Shown here one piece after another: positions 34,807-42,860 of a stretch of DNA of 64,000 bases (the first letter of the stretch is position 1; each line of letters starts with the position of its first letter). The notes beneath the pieces were generated by a model. The model was given only the letters and a program-made list of their open reading frames with translations. It did not search any database and had not been told where the DNA came from. The translations under genes were made by a program, and so were the position numbers. The DNA is taken from contig JBGANS010000003.1 of the NCBI GenBank assembly GCA_044222195.1, positions 124,001-188,000 on the forward strand, given 5' to 3'. The stretch is from JAHBXE01 sp044222195. Its GTDB lineage: Bacteria > Planctomycetota > Phycisphaerae > Phycisphaerales > UBA1924.

Positions 34807-35082
34807 TTGAGGTTCCAATTTGGAACCTCAAACGACCAAGGCAAGATCAAGATTCCGGCCCAATTCCAGCATCGGCAGGTTTGACATTCCAGATTGGAAT
34901 CTCAAAGTCGGTCGTCGGTCGCGGCCTGTGTCCGTCTGGAAGCTGAGCAGGTCACCGGGTGCAATGTAGCCCTTACTCCGTTTTGAGGTGCCAAATTGGT
35001 ACCTCAAGTTGCACCTCGATCCTCGGTATTTGGCCCAAAAACCACGTGCTTGGAATCTTGAGGTTCCAATGTGGCACCTCAA
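34807..35082. repeat. four 25-bp palindromes upstream of an ORF6N gene
   Basis: Units at 34807-34831, 34881-34905, 34983-35007 and 35058-35082. Unit 1 is perfect (12-bp arms TTGAGGTTCCAA around one T); the others have one or two mismatches, and unit 2 keeps pairing at one position by a G-C to A-T change. As RNA each forms a 10-bp stem with an AT-rich 5-nt loop. The left arm of unit 3 pairs perfectly with the right arm of unit 4 over 10 bp. Start-to-start distances are 74, 102 and 75 nt. They fill most of the 359-nt gap between spoVR and the ORF6N gene; nothing else is seen there. Confidence 0.9.
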
Positions 35083-35115
35083 GTTGGGTCAGTTGCGGAT
35101 TATTTCGGATTTTGA

Positions 35116-35121
35116 TAGGGT
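35116..35121 (+). promoter_or_regulatory. TAGGGT -10-like hexamer of the ORF6N gene
   Basis: TAGGGT ends 7 nt before the ATG at 35129 and 34 nt after the last palindrome. No ribosome site, so a leaderless start is likely. Confidence 0.4.
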
Positions 35122-35128
35122 ATTCCGT

Positions 35129-35650
35129 ATGGAGCCCGAAACGTCCATCGTTGCCCTCGAACGAGCCGCGGCGGCCATCCTGCTCGTCCGCGGTCAGAAG
35201 GTCATCCTCGACGCTGATCTGGCGGCTCTGTACGAAGTGGACACGAAAGTGCTCAACCGAGCGGTCGGTCGCAACGGCCATCGATTCCCCGCTGACTTCA
35301 TGTTTCAGCTCAGTGCTGACGAATGGCGGCAGTTGAGATCGAAGTGGGATGATGTCGGTCGCCATGGCGGCCGCCGCACACCTCCGTATGCATTCACTGA
35401 GCAGGGCGTCGCGATGCTGTCAGGTCTGCTCAACAGCCCTCGGGCCATCGCCGTGAACATCGCGATCATGCGGGCGTTCGTGAAGCTGCGGCAGCTCCTG
35501 TCGGACAACGAAAAGCTGGCGAGAAAGCTCCGGGCAATGGAGAAGAAGTACGACGGGCAGTTCCGGGTGGTGTTTGACGCCATCCGGGCGATGATGGAGC
35601 CGCCGGAGTTGGAGGAGAAAAAGAGCAAGATCGGGTTCCGGGCGAACTGA
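35129..35650 (+). CDS. ORF6N-domain DNA-binding protein
   Basis: 173 residues. An N-terminal ORF6N domain (ILLVRGQKVILDADLAALYEVDTKVLNRAVGRN, FPADFMFQL, PYAFTEQGVAMLSGLLNSPRAIAVNIAIMRAFV) is followed by a short coiled coil (LSDNEKLARKLRAMEKKYDGQ) and a basic tail. ORF6N domains come from phage-type regulators and spread between mobile genes; DNA binding is expected. The start at 35129 is chosen because the conserved domain begins just after it; the frame upstream runs back through two palindromes as PNWYLKL-type peptides and looks non-coding. The palindromes may be its operators. Confidence 0.85.
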   Translation: MEPETSIVALERAAAAILLVRGQKVILDADLAALYEVDTKVLNRAVGRNGHRFPADFMFQLSADEWRQLRSKWDDVGRHGGRRTPPYAFTEQGVAMLSGLLNSPRAIAVNIAIMRAFVKLRQLLSDNEKLARKLRAMEKKYDGQFRVVFDAIRAMMEPPELEEKKSKIGFRAN

Positions 35651-35685
35651 GGGAGCCTGCAACCGTTTGGGCCGCTGGGAGGTAC

Positions 35686-36213
35686 ATGGATATTGGTGGC
35701 CCCACGGCGAGTTTGCGGGAGCATGCCATGACGTGTCGCTGGCCGGTGACGAATGCGGATCAGGTGCGGGCCTTTGTGGCCGCGACCGGTGTGGGGTGCC
35801 CCAAGTGTGGGTATTGCCTGGCGGGGACGATGGGGGAGATGTGTCCGGAGTGCGGGAAGCCGCTATCGGTGACGGCGCTGATGCGGCGGCCGTGGTATCG
35901 GTCGCGGTGGCTGGGGATCGGGCAGTTGACGGGGGGCGGGGGTGGGTGGACGGCGCTACGGGTGTTGGCCGGGCTGAACGTCTTGGTCGCGTTGGCGATC
36001 ATGGCGTCAGCGCTCGCGACTGGCGGGAGGCTGCCGGTGTTGAGCTGGCTCGCGCCGGGCGTGCTCGGCGCGTTTGCGTTTTCGATCCAGTACGTGGCGG
36101 TCTTCGCGAAGTACTGCCCCGGGAGGTACGACCCGGTGGAGAGGTGGGGAGAGGGGACGGCGGCCGCGGTGCTGATCGTGCAGGTGGCGGGGCTGATCCT
36201 GATGTGGGTGTGA
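35686..36213 (+). CDS. zinc-ribbon membrane protein, separate paralogue
   Basis: 175 residues. After a longer lead, the ribbon CPKCGYCLAGT...CPECGKPLSV is followed by three or four hydrophobic helices (ALRVLAGLNVLVALAIMASAL, LAPGVLGAFAFSIQYVAVF, AAAVLIVQVAGLILMWV). GGGAGG 4 nt before the ATG at 35686 fixes the start. It belongs to the same family as the six tandem genes at 30290-33135 but is split from them by SpoVR and ORF6N. Convergent with the next gene (1-nt gap). Confidence 0.75.
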   Translation: MDIGGPTASLREHAMTCRWPVTNADQVRAFVAATGVGCPKCGYCLAGTMGEMCPECGKPLSVTALMRRPWYRSRWLGIGQLTGGGGGWTALRVLAGLNVLVALAIMASALATGGRLPVLSWLAPGVLGAFAFSIQYVAVFAKYCPGRYDPVERWGEGTAAAVLIVQVAGLILMWV

Positions 36214-36214
36214 G

Positions 36215-36679
36215 TCAGGGCTTCTCGGTCTGCATCTTCAGAACCTGGGCCGACAGCGCGCGGTGAAGGTTCACCACGGGCCCCTGTGGACTTTCCGCGA
36301 ACTTCTTGGCGACGGAGTGTGTTGGCGTCAGGATGATGTTCTGGTACGCAGCGCCGGCCTCGTTCCACCAGAGGCCGAGGTCGGTTCCGAATGGATCGGT
36401 GATGATCTTCCACGCGAGCGAGCAGTCGGCGGCGAGGGCGTCGCCGAGGGCGACTCCCGCGGCGTTGACGATGATGTTGGCATCGGGCCGATCACTCGCG
36501 GGGACCGTGTGCCACCAGCGGATGAGGGCGTCGGCGCGCTGGAGCGGTGAGCCGGCGGGAATATCAACGCTGGCGGCGAGTTCTTCGAGCGCGTGTCGCT
36601 GCTCGCGCAGCCACTGCTCTTCCGCGGCCGTGAGATCGTCGGCCCTGGGGGCGGCCGGCTTCTTCTTGAAGGGCCACAT
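36215..36679 (-). CDS. DUF3806-like hypothetical protein
   Basis: 154 residues, soluble. MWPFKKKPAAPRADDLT leads a charged helix, then VNAAGVALGDALAADCSLAWKIITDPFGTDLGL, which resembles the conserved block of DUF3806 proteins. Function of that family is unknown. The start ATG shares one base with the stop of rpiB (TGATG), so it is the last gene of a coupled pair. The match is from memory of the motif and needs a profile search. Confidence 0.65.
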   Translation of the reverse strand: MWPFKKKPAAPRADDLTAAEEQWLREQRHALEELAASVDIPAGSPLQRADALIRWWHTVPASDRPDANIIVNAAGVALGDALAADCSLAWKIITDPFGTDLGLWWNEAGAAYQNIILTPTHSVAKKFAESPQGPVVNLHRALSAQVLKMQTEKP

Positions 36680-37143
36680 CAGTCGGTGATCCTGGTGGGG
36701 TCCTTGCCTTCCTCGATCGCGGTGATCTTGTGAAGGCGGCGGGCGTGGCGGCCACCCTCGAAGGGGGTTTTGAGCCAGACCTCGACGATGTTCTCGATGA
36801 GGCGCTGGCCGAGGAGGTCGGCGGAGAGGCAGAGGACGTTGGCATCGTTGTGGGAGCGGCTGATCTGGGCGGTGAGTTCATCGTGCGCGACGGCCGCGCG
36901 GACGCCCCTGACCTTGTTGGCGGCGATGCTCATGCCGATGCCGGTGCCGCAGATGAGAAGGCCGAGGTCGGCCTTGCCGTCGGCGACGGACTTGCCGACC
37001 TGCCACGCGGGCTCGGGGTAATCGACGACCTGACCGCCGAGTTCGCCGACGATGTCCACGGTGTGGCCGTCGGAGCGCAGGCGATCGGCGACCTGGCGGG
37101 CGGCGGTGGCTCCACGGTGGTCGGCGCTCATGGCGATGCGCAT
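36679..37143 (-). CDS. rpiB: ribose-5-phosphate isomerase B
   Basis: 154 residues, the normal family length. MRIAMSADHRGATAARQVAD holds the phosphate and substrate site, VDYPEPA follows, and the catalytic region GLLICGTGIGMSIAANKVRGVRAA carries the active-site cysteine. SHNDANVLCLS and the RRLHKI end are also typical. It interconverts ribose 5-phosphate and ribulose 5-phosphate in the pentose phosphate pathway. It lies 54 nt downstream of the Sua5-phosphatase fusion and is coupled to the following gene. The gap holds a small GC-rich hairpin-forming repeat. Confidence 0.95.
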   Translation of the reverse strand: MRIAMSADHRGATAARQVADRLRSDGHTVDIVGELGGQVVDYPEPAWQVGKSVADGKADLGLLICGTGIGMSIAANKVRGVRAAVAHDELTAQISRSHNDANVLCLSADLLGQRLIENIVEVWLKTPFEGGRHARRLHKITAIEEGKDPTRITD

Positions 37144-37197
37144 GGGAGGGTCCTGAGTGCTGGGTCCCGGGTGCCGGGACCACGGTGCGAGAGCGGA

Positions 37198-38322
37198 TCA
37201 GGGGCCGAGTTCGGAGAGGCGTTGTTCGATCAGATCCTTGAGCTTCCTGGCGGTGCGAGTGTAGACATCCTGCGCCCCGCCGATGGGGTCTGGAACGTCG
37301 ACGCCGCGAGCGTCGAGCGTCATGACGCGGGCCGCGGCGGTCGGGTCAGCGCGACGCACCTCGCGGGCGTGGGCCTCGGTCATGGTGTAAATGACGTCGG
37401 CCTCGGCGATCAACTGGCGCGTGAGTTCGTGCGACCGGTGCGCCTCGGCTTCGCGGGTGTCGAGGCCGAGCGTTCTGAGTGCTTCCACAGATTCGCGCGT
37501 GATGGGTTCACCGTCGGATGCGAAGGCGCCGGCTGAGCGGATCTTGGTGGTGAGGCCGTCGATCTTGGGAATGAGAGAGCGGGCGATGGCGGCGGCCATC
37601 GGGCTTCGGCACGTATTTCCCGAGCAGATGAAGAGTATGGTGCGTTCAAGGGCTTTGCGGATCGCGCGTTCGTCCAGCGCGCCGCTCCCCCCAGAGGTGA
37701 CGGTGTACGAACCATCAGCGCTGAGACGGATACGGGTTGAGGGCTTGGCGATGCGGGTGGGGCCGTCGTCGATGACCAGCGCGGGTTCGCCCTCGGGCGG
37801 GAGCTTGCCGAGGCGGGAGGCGTCGGTTTCGCCGCGGCCCCACTTGGCGGCGGCGATGGATTCAGCCATGACGGGGATGCCCTCGTTCCAGGCGGCCTCG
37901 AGGAGGGCGCGGGCGTCGGCGAGATCGGGGACGCGCAGGCAGAGGTCGCGGCCGTCATCGATGGAGCCGGGGATGGCGCGCAGCCGGGAGCGGATCTCGG
38001 CGAGGCGGTCGGTGGAGAGTTCGATGATGAAGGTGACCGGTCCGGGCAGGAGCTTGGCGAAGAGGCGGCGGTGCACAGGGTGCGTCGGTGCGATGATCGA
38101 GGTGGCAAGTTCGAGGGAGGGCGCGTGCCAGGAGGTTGGGCCCTTGTGACTTGTGATGGAAGCGAGGAGTTGGGCGGAGGCGGGGGAGGCGGCGCTGGCG
38201 CCGACGCCGTAGACGGTTTCGGTCGGGAAGACGATGAGGTGGTCGGCGGCGAGGGCGCCGACGGCCGCGGCGATGGTCTGGTCGCGGGTGCGTCCGGAGA
38301 GGGTTGCGGAGGTTCGGCTCAC
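37198..38322 (-). CDS. fusion of Sua5/YrdC threonylcarbamoyl-AMP synthase and low-molecular-weight protein phosphatase (YwlE-like)
   Basis: 374 residues. Residues about 10-215 are a YrdC/Sua5 domain (LIVFPTETVYGVGA, KLLPGPVTFIIE, DLCLRVPDL), which makes threonylcarbamoyl-AMP for the t6A base of tRNA. From about 228 comes a low-molecular-weight phosphatase: P-loop ICSGNTCRS (C-x5-R) and the acid D in VPDPIGG. The residue after GN is Thr, as in the arginine phosphatase YwlE, instead of the Ile of tyrosine phosphatases. In Bacillus subtilis ywlC (Sua5), ywlE and ywlF (rpiB) lie together; here the first two are fused and rpiB follows. The GTG start at 38322 is supported by GATACT 6 nt upstream; the open frame before it is non-coding. 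Confidence 0.88.
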   Translation of the reverse strand: MSRTSATLSGRTRDQTIAAAVGALAADHLIVFPTETVYGVGASAASPASAQLLASITSHKGPTSWHAPSLELATSIIAPTHPVHRRLFAKLLPGPVTFIIELSTDRLAEIRSRLRAIPGSIDDGRDLCLRVPDLADARALLEAAWNEGIPVMAESIAAAKWGRGETDASRLGKLPPEGEPALVIDDGPTRIAKPSTRIRLSADGSYTVTSGGSGALDERAIRKALERTILFICSGNTCRSPMAAAIARSLIPKIDGLTTKIRSAGAFASDGEPITRESVEALRTLGLDTREAEAHRSHELTRQLIAEADVIYTMTEAHAREVRRADPTAAARVMTLDARGVDVPDPIGGAQDVYTRTARKLKDLIEQRLSELGP

Positions 38323-38328
38323 GTGGCG

Positions 38329-38334
38329 AGTATC
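38329..38334 (-). promoter_or_regulatory. GATACT -10-like hexamer, leaderless start
   Basis: GATACT ends 6 nt before the GTG at 38322. No ribosome site. Confidence 0.5.
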
Positions 38335-38362
38335 TGGTGGAAGGGGCGGCGTGGCAACGTGG

Positions 38363-38725
38363 TCATGCGTGGGGGGTGAGGGAGCACTGGCGGGACCGGT
38401 GTTTGGCGATGAAGGAGTAGGTGGCGCCTCCGAGGTGGCTGAGGAGGGGGATGTACAGGAGGAGGGCGGGAAGGAAGGCGAGTGGGGTCTGGCGGAGGGC
38501 CCGGCGCATGGCGGGAAAGCCGACCAGGACCCGGCCATTGGCGGTCCGCATGGGCATGCCCTGGAGGGCGGTTTCCATGGAGACGGGGAGGTTGGTTGTC
38601 GTGGTGAGGTCCTCAAAGGCGAGGCGGTGGAGCCAGTCGAGCCGATGGAGTATGCGGGTGGATCGGCGGCAGAATCCGCACTTTCCGTCGTAGAAGCAGG
38701 TGTCTCGAGGAGCGACTGGCGGCAC
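38363..38725 (-). CDS. DCC family thiol-disulfide oxidoreductase
   Basis: 120 residues from GTG 38725. The DxxCxxC motif of the DCC family (DUF393) is seen as FYDGKCGFCRRS at the N-terminus, followed by LHRLDWLHRLAFEDL and the family-typical GRVLVGFPAMRRAL and LLYIPLLSHLGG. The two cysteines suggest redox activity. The start is supported by TACCAT 5 nt upstream; the longer open frame runs into the antisense of the pseudopilin gene. It is transcribed towards the Sua5 fusion with a 40-nt gap. Confidence 0.85.
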   Translation of the reverse strand: MPPVAPRDTCFYDGKCGFCRRSTRILHRLDWLHRLAFEDLTTTTNLPVSMETALQGMPMRTANGRVLVGFPAMRRALRQTPLAFLPALLLYIPLLSHLGGATYSFIAKHRSRQCSLTPHA

Positions 38726-38730
38726 GGGGG

Positions 38731-38736
38731 ATGGTA
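38731..38736 (-). promoter_or_regulatory. TACCAT -10-like hexamer, leaderless start
   Basis: TACCAT ends 5 nt before the GTG at 38725 of the DCC gene. Confidence 0.4.
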
Positions 38737-38747
38737 CGGAGGGGCCG

Positions 38748-38753
38748 TATACT
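38748..38753 (+). promoter_or_regulatory. TATACT -10 box upstream of the pseudopilin gene
   Basis: A near-perfect -10 sequence on the plus strand in the divergent region between the DCC and pseudopilin genes. It would give a leader of about 160 nt. No convincing -35. Confidence 0.4.
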
Positions 38754-38918
38754 TGTACGGACCCGGTGGAACCGGGCTCGGTTGAGAGCGAACAGAAGGT
38801 AGAGGCGCCGGGGTCGCGCCTCATGCAGGAGGGCTTGGGCAGGACGCCCGGCTCGCTCCGAAGTCCGGGCACGCGGACCCCTGTTGGTTGCCCATTGGAC
38901 TTGCTGTAGGAGCCTGCG

Positions 38919-40019
38919 ATGAAGCCCGAACTCCCCGCCCACTTGTCTTGTTTTGTGCGCCGCCGCGGCTTTACGCTGGCGGAGCTTCTGGTCGTGATGG
39001 CGATCATCGCGATCGTGATCGCGCTGATCGTGCCCGCGCTGGGCGGGAGCCGGAACGCGGCGAGGGCGGGGGCCACCAAGCAGCAGATCACGCAGATCAG
39101 CAATGCGTGCTCTTCGTTTGTGAACGACGAGCGGCGCACGCCGGGGCACTTCTCGGCGCGGGAGATGGGGGTTTCTGAAAACCTGACGATGGGGATGTCA
39201 GAAACCGAGAACGTGATGCTGGACCTCATTGGGTGGCAGAAGGCGGCCAACACCTCGAACGAGATTTCCGTCGGGCCGTCGGCCACGGGCGCGCTGAAGA
39301 TCGACTACCAGCTTATTGGTGTTCCGGGGCAGGGGAGCAAGCAGTACTACGTTCCCGACAAGAGGCACTATCTCCCGCAGACCGCGTTGTCCCAGCAGAT
39401 GGCCAACACGCCGAACGCGAACGCCGCGGCCGAGGGCGACCCCAAGCAACTGCCGGACGTGGTGGATGAGTTCCTAAATCCGATTCTGATCTGGAGGCAG
39501 GACGACACGTACGTGACCAAGCCGAGCTCGACAAACTACAAGTTCGCGGTGACCGATTCGGGAACGGGCCAGACGGGCGCGAAGTACTACTGGGCGTCCA
39601 ACGCGTGCTTCCTGACGGCGCCGCAGCTTGGCAAGAAGCAGCTCGACCAGACGCACCCGACCAAGGGCAGCCTGCTCGGCGTGAACGGCGCAGCCACGGC
39701 GACATCCGTGGCGGGATTCCTGGGCGGGCCGAACGCGCCGTACCGGCCGGCGGCGAACCTGAACGCGGTCCCGACGGTGGCGATGTCGGGCCGGGCGCCG
39801 ATCGTGGTGCACTCGGCGGGGATTGACGGGTATTACCTCGGCCGGCAGGACAAGGGCGGGAAGCTCTTTGCCAACGGGATCACCTACGGCACGAACTTCG
39901 CGCCGGACATTGCCTCGGCCATCGGCCCCACCAACCAGTACGTCGACAAGGACGGAAAGCCGACGAATATCGACCTGCTGGCGGACTTTGACGATCTGTT
40001 CTCGTACGGCGGGAGTTGA
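38919..40019 (+). CDS. type II secretion/type IV pilus-like pseudopilin
   Basis: 366 residues. The class III leader is clear: a basic N-terminus ending RRRG, then the processed helix FTLAELLVVMAIIAIVIAL with the conserved Glu at +5. Cleavage is expected after G. The large C-terminal part resembles the long planctomycetal pseudopilins with N_methyl domains; it has no cysteine pairs and is rich in Gly, Thr and Asn. The ATG at 38919 follows TAGGAG by about 7 nt. No prepilin peptidase or secretion ATPase gene is adjacent. Confidence 0.9.
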   Translation: MKPELPAHLSCFVRRRGFTLAELLVVMAIIAIVIALIVPALGGSRNAARAGATKQQITQISNACSSFVNDERRTPGHFSAREMGVSENLTMGMSETENVMLDLIGWQKAANTSNEISVGPSATGALKIDYQLIGVPGQGSKQYYVPDKRHYLPQTALSQQMANTPNANAAAEGDPKQLPDVVDEFLNPILIWRQDDTYVTKPSSTNYKFAVTDSGTGQTGAKYYWASNACFLTAPQLGKKQLDQTHPTKGSLLGVNGAATATSVAGFLGGPNAPYRPAANLNAVPTVAMSGRAPIVVHSAGIDGYYLGRQDKGGKLFANGITYGTNFAPDIASAIGPTNQYVDKDGKPTNIDLLADFDDLFSYGGS

Positions 40020-40176
40020 GGACGAGGGCAAGGGCCTTGGAGTCTTCCGCTGAGGACATGAGACAAGTGACCCAGGGGTGAGCGAGGGCGCTCACCCCAG
40101 ATTCGTTTTGTCTTCGGCGACGACTCAGAGTTGAGTGGCTCGGCTGGCGGTCCCGCGCCCTTGGAAGAGGGACGTT

Positions 40177-40200
40177 TCCGCTCCCTGACGGTCGCGGTTC
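40177..40200. repeat. 24-bp dispersed repeat, single copy
   Basis: Exact copy of the element at 15770-15793 and 6015-6038. It lies in the 249-nt gap before comEC; a frame open across it would place repeat-encoded sequence on the ComEC N-terminus. Confidence 0.8.
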
Positions 40201-40268
40201 CGACGGCATGGGTGGAGGGGCAGGGAGGCTCACTTGATTTTGGGCCTTGGGTTCGTCAGCCTGTTGGG

Positions 40269-42824
40269 GTGATTTTCTCTCGTGGTGAGGCCGATCCGAC
40301 TCGGGCGGCGCGGCCGGTGCCGCGGTCGCTGTTTGTGCTGGCGCTCCTGGCGGCAGGGCTTGCTCTCGCGCGATACGCGCCGGGCGGGCCGTCGTGGGCG
40401 GCGCTGGGGCTGGCGGGTGTCGCGGCGGCAGCGGGGGGAGCGGCGCGGGGGTGGGTGTGCCGCGGCGTGCTGGGCGCGGCGGTGGTGCTCTGGGGATACG
40501 GGTACTTCACGCTGCGCATCGTCGAGCGCGGGCCGGAAGCGCAGTGGCGCGGGATCGTGCAGGTTGAGGGGGTGGTGCTCGATACGCCGCGGGTGGGGAA
40601 AGTTGAGCAGGGACCGATGAGCCCGTTCGCGGTGGAGCGCGAGCGGATGAGCTTTGACCTGAAAGTGACGGGGCTCATGGAGGATCGGCGGCTGCATCCG
40701 GCGTCGGGGCGGATATGGGTGAGAGTATCGGGGGATCTTCGAAAGACGCCGCACGCGGGGGACCGGGTGCGTGTGACAGGGATGATCGAGCCGCTGGAAG
40801 GGCCGCTGAATCCCGGAGAGCGGGATCGACAGATGTGGGGGGCGCAGGATGGACGGGTCGGGTGGTTGCGGGTAACCAGCGGAGAGTTGATTGTGCCGGC
40901 CGAAAGCAGGTCGGTTCTGGAGCGCCTTGAGTCGGCGTGGCTTGGCGTGCGGGCGGCGTTGAGCCATCGGGCGCACGAGGTGTTGCTGGGGGGACCACGG
41001 GCGTCTGCCGCGGAGCCGGCAGAAGCCCGTGGCACGGCCGAAGCCAGAGACCTGGAAGGGCGGGCGCTCCTGGGTGCGCTCATCCTGGGCGATGAGGATC
41101 GGGCGCTTCGGGATGTGCGGACGTCGTTCAACCGGCTGGGGCTCGCGCACGTGCTGTCGATTTCGGGCTTCCACCTGACGGTGATGTGCGGAGTCGTGTT
41201 GGTGCTGCTGCGGCTCGGGGGCGATCTCGGGCGGCTTGAAGCGGTGATTGCTTCCACGCTGATCCTGATGTATCTGGCGATCCTGCCGTTCAATGCACCG
41301 GTGTGGCGGTCGGGGCTCATGGTCCTCGGCCTCATTGCGGCGGATGGACTTGGGAGACGGCACGACCGGCTCGCGGTGCTGGGGTGGATAGCGGTGGTGA
41401 TCCTGCTGTACCGGCCGATGGAGGCGTGGTCGATCGGGTTTCAACTCAGTTTCGGGATGGTGGCGCTGCTGGTGTGGCTGGGGGAGTTCGCGCATGGGCG
41501 GATGTTCGGGATCACCCTTCGCGGCGTGGTTCCGGATGCGCGGGCGGGGTGGCTCGCGTGGCTCACCGAGTCGATGGCGCGGCTGGTGAGCACGAGCGTG
41601 CTGTGCGGGGTGGTGGCGACGCCGATCGTCGCGTATCACACGGGGCTGGTCAGCCCCGCGGCGGTGATCACGAGCGTGCTGTTGATCCCGCCGATCATGG
41701 GATTGCTCATCGCGGGGTACCTGGTGCTGCTGCTCGGGGTGGTGGCGCCGCCGCTGGCGGGAGTGGCCTCGGAAATGCTCGGAGTGCTGTCGGGATGGAT
41801 GACGGCGGTGGTGCGGTGGATCGATTCGGTGCCGGGAACATCGGTGCAGGTGCCGCGGATTTCGCTGGGGCTGGCGGTCGCGGCGACGGTGGTGCTGCTG
41901 TACTGGTTTGTGCGCGGGCGATGGAGAGATTGGATCGGGTGGGTGATGGCGGTGGTGGTCGTGGGATGGACGATTGCCGAGTTTCGGCTCTCGGCGGCCT
42001 TGCCCGGTTCGACGCTGGTGCGCGTGGACACGCTGGCGGTCGGAGATGGGACGTGCCACCTCGTCCGCAGCGGGCGGGAGGCGATGCTGTGGGATTGTGG
42101 ATCGCTGACGCCGGGGGCGGGGGCGATGCTGGTGCCCCGGGCGGTGCGGGAGCTCGGAGTGCTGGCCGTTCCGACGGTGCTGGTGACGCACCCGAACCTC
42201 GATCACTTCAACGGGATTCTGGACGCCGCGGGACCGCTGGGGATCCGGGTGTTGATCACGGGCGAGGCGGTGGCGGCGCGGGCGAAGGAGAAGCCGGGGA
42301 GCGGCGAGGCGTATCTCTTTGCGGAACTGGCGAAGCGTGGGGTGGAGGTGAAGATCGTCTCGGCCGGCGATCGGATTGAGCTTGGCGATGTCTGGCTGGA
42401 GGTCATTTCACCGGCGCCAGGATCGGTGTGGAGCACGGACAACGATGCATCGCTGGTGGCGAGAGTGGTTCCCCGCGGCGGTGCGGATGATGCGGAGACC
42501 GCGGTGCTGTTGTGCGGGGATATCCAGGGCGGGGCGATCGAGACGATTCAGCGCGACCATCCGACGCTGCGGGCGAAGGTTGTGGAAGCGCCGCATCATG
42601 GGAGCGCAAAGGAGTCGGCGGTGCAGTTTGTGATGGGGCTGGGGCCCAAGGTGGTCATGCAATCGACGGGGAAGCAACGGGCCGGCGCTGCGGAGTGGGG
42701 CCCGGTGAGGGAACAGTCGGCTTTCTATTGCACGGCGCTGGATGGGGCGTCGTGGGTGGAGGTGAAGAGGGATGGGGGTGTGAGGAGCGGGGCGGTGAGG
42801 AGAGCGCCGGCGAGCGGCAGGTAG
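40269..42824 (+). CDS. comEC: competence protein ComEC/Rec2, DNA uptake channel
   Basis: 851 residues from GTG 40269. After two N-terminal helices comes a soluble OB-like domain (GIVQVEGVVLDTPRVG...RVRVTGMIEPLEGPLNPGE), then the competence membrane domain (LLGALILGDE, GLAHVLSISGFHLTVMCGVV, SIGFQLSFGMVAL) and a C-terminal metallo-beta-lactamase domain (DTLAVGDGTCHLV, VTHPNLDHFNGI, LLCGDI, APHHGSAKES). ComEC forms the inner-membrane channel that takes up single-stranded DNA. In HxxxxDH the middle residue is Asn. The start is uncertain: the frame is open to a TTG at 40131, but that part is the dispersed repeat; no good ribosome site precedes the GTG. Confidence 0.93.
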   Translation: MIFSRGEADPTRAARPVPRSLFVLALLAAGLALARYAPGGPSWAALGLAGVAAAAGGAARGWVCRGVLGAAVVLWGYGYFTLRIVERGPEAQWRGIVQVEGVVLDTPRVGKVEQGPMSPFAVERERMSFDLKVTGLMEDRRLHPASGRIWVRVSGDLRKTPHAGDRVRVTGMIEPLEGPLNPGERDRQMWGAQDGRVGWLRVTSGELIVPAESRSVLERLESAWLGVRAALSHRAHEVLLGGPRASAAEPAEARGTAEARDLEGRALLGALILGDEDRALRDVRTSFNRLGLAHVLSISGFHLTVMCGVVLVLLRLGGDLGRLEAVIASTLILMYLAILPFNAPVWRSGLMVLGLIAADGLGRRHDRLAVLGWIAVVILLYRPMEAWSIGFQLSFGMVALLVWLGEFAHGRMFGITLRGVVPDARAGWLAWLTESMARLVSTSVLCGVVATPIVAYHTGLVSPAAVITSVLLIPPIMGLLIAGYLVLLLGVVAPPLAGVASEMLGVLSGWMTAVVRWIDSVPGTSVQVPRISLGLAVAATVVLLYWFVRGRWRDWIGWVMAVVVVGWTIAEFRLSAALPGSTLVRVDTLAVGDGTCHLVRSGREAMLWDCGSLTPGAGAMLVPRAVRELGVLAVPTVLVTHPNLDHFNGILDAAGPLGIRVLITGEAVAARAKEKPGSGEAYLFAELAKRGVEVKIVSAGDRIELGDVWLEVISPAPGSVWSTDNDASLVARVVPRGGADDAETAVLLCGDIQGGAIETIQRDHPTLRAKVVEAPHHGSAKESAVQFVMGLGPKVVMQSTGKQRAGAAEWGPVREQSAFYCTALDGASWVEVKRDGGVRSGAVRRAPASGR

Positions 42825-42860
42825 GGGATGAGGAGCCGGATCCGCGAGTGCGCGTCTCGA

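Noticed and set aside
33042..34850. 602-residue open frame opposite SpoVR
   Set aside because: Low-complexity Arg/His/Leu/Pro sequence; the plus strand carries a full conserved SpoVR protein.
34807..35082. Possible CRISPR array
   Set aside because: Only four palindromic units with gaps of 49, 77 and 50 nt, units that differ from each other, and no cas genes.
40131..40268. Longer ComEC N-terminus from the TTG at 40131
   Set aside because: The extra sequence is encoded by the dispersed 24-bp repeat and lacks a ribosome site.
40230..42206. 658-residue open frame opposite comEC
   Set aside because: Arg/His/Pro shadow; ComEC motifs are on the plus strand.
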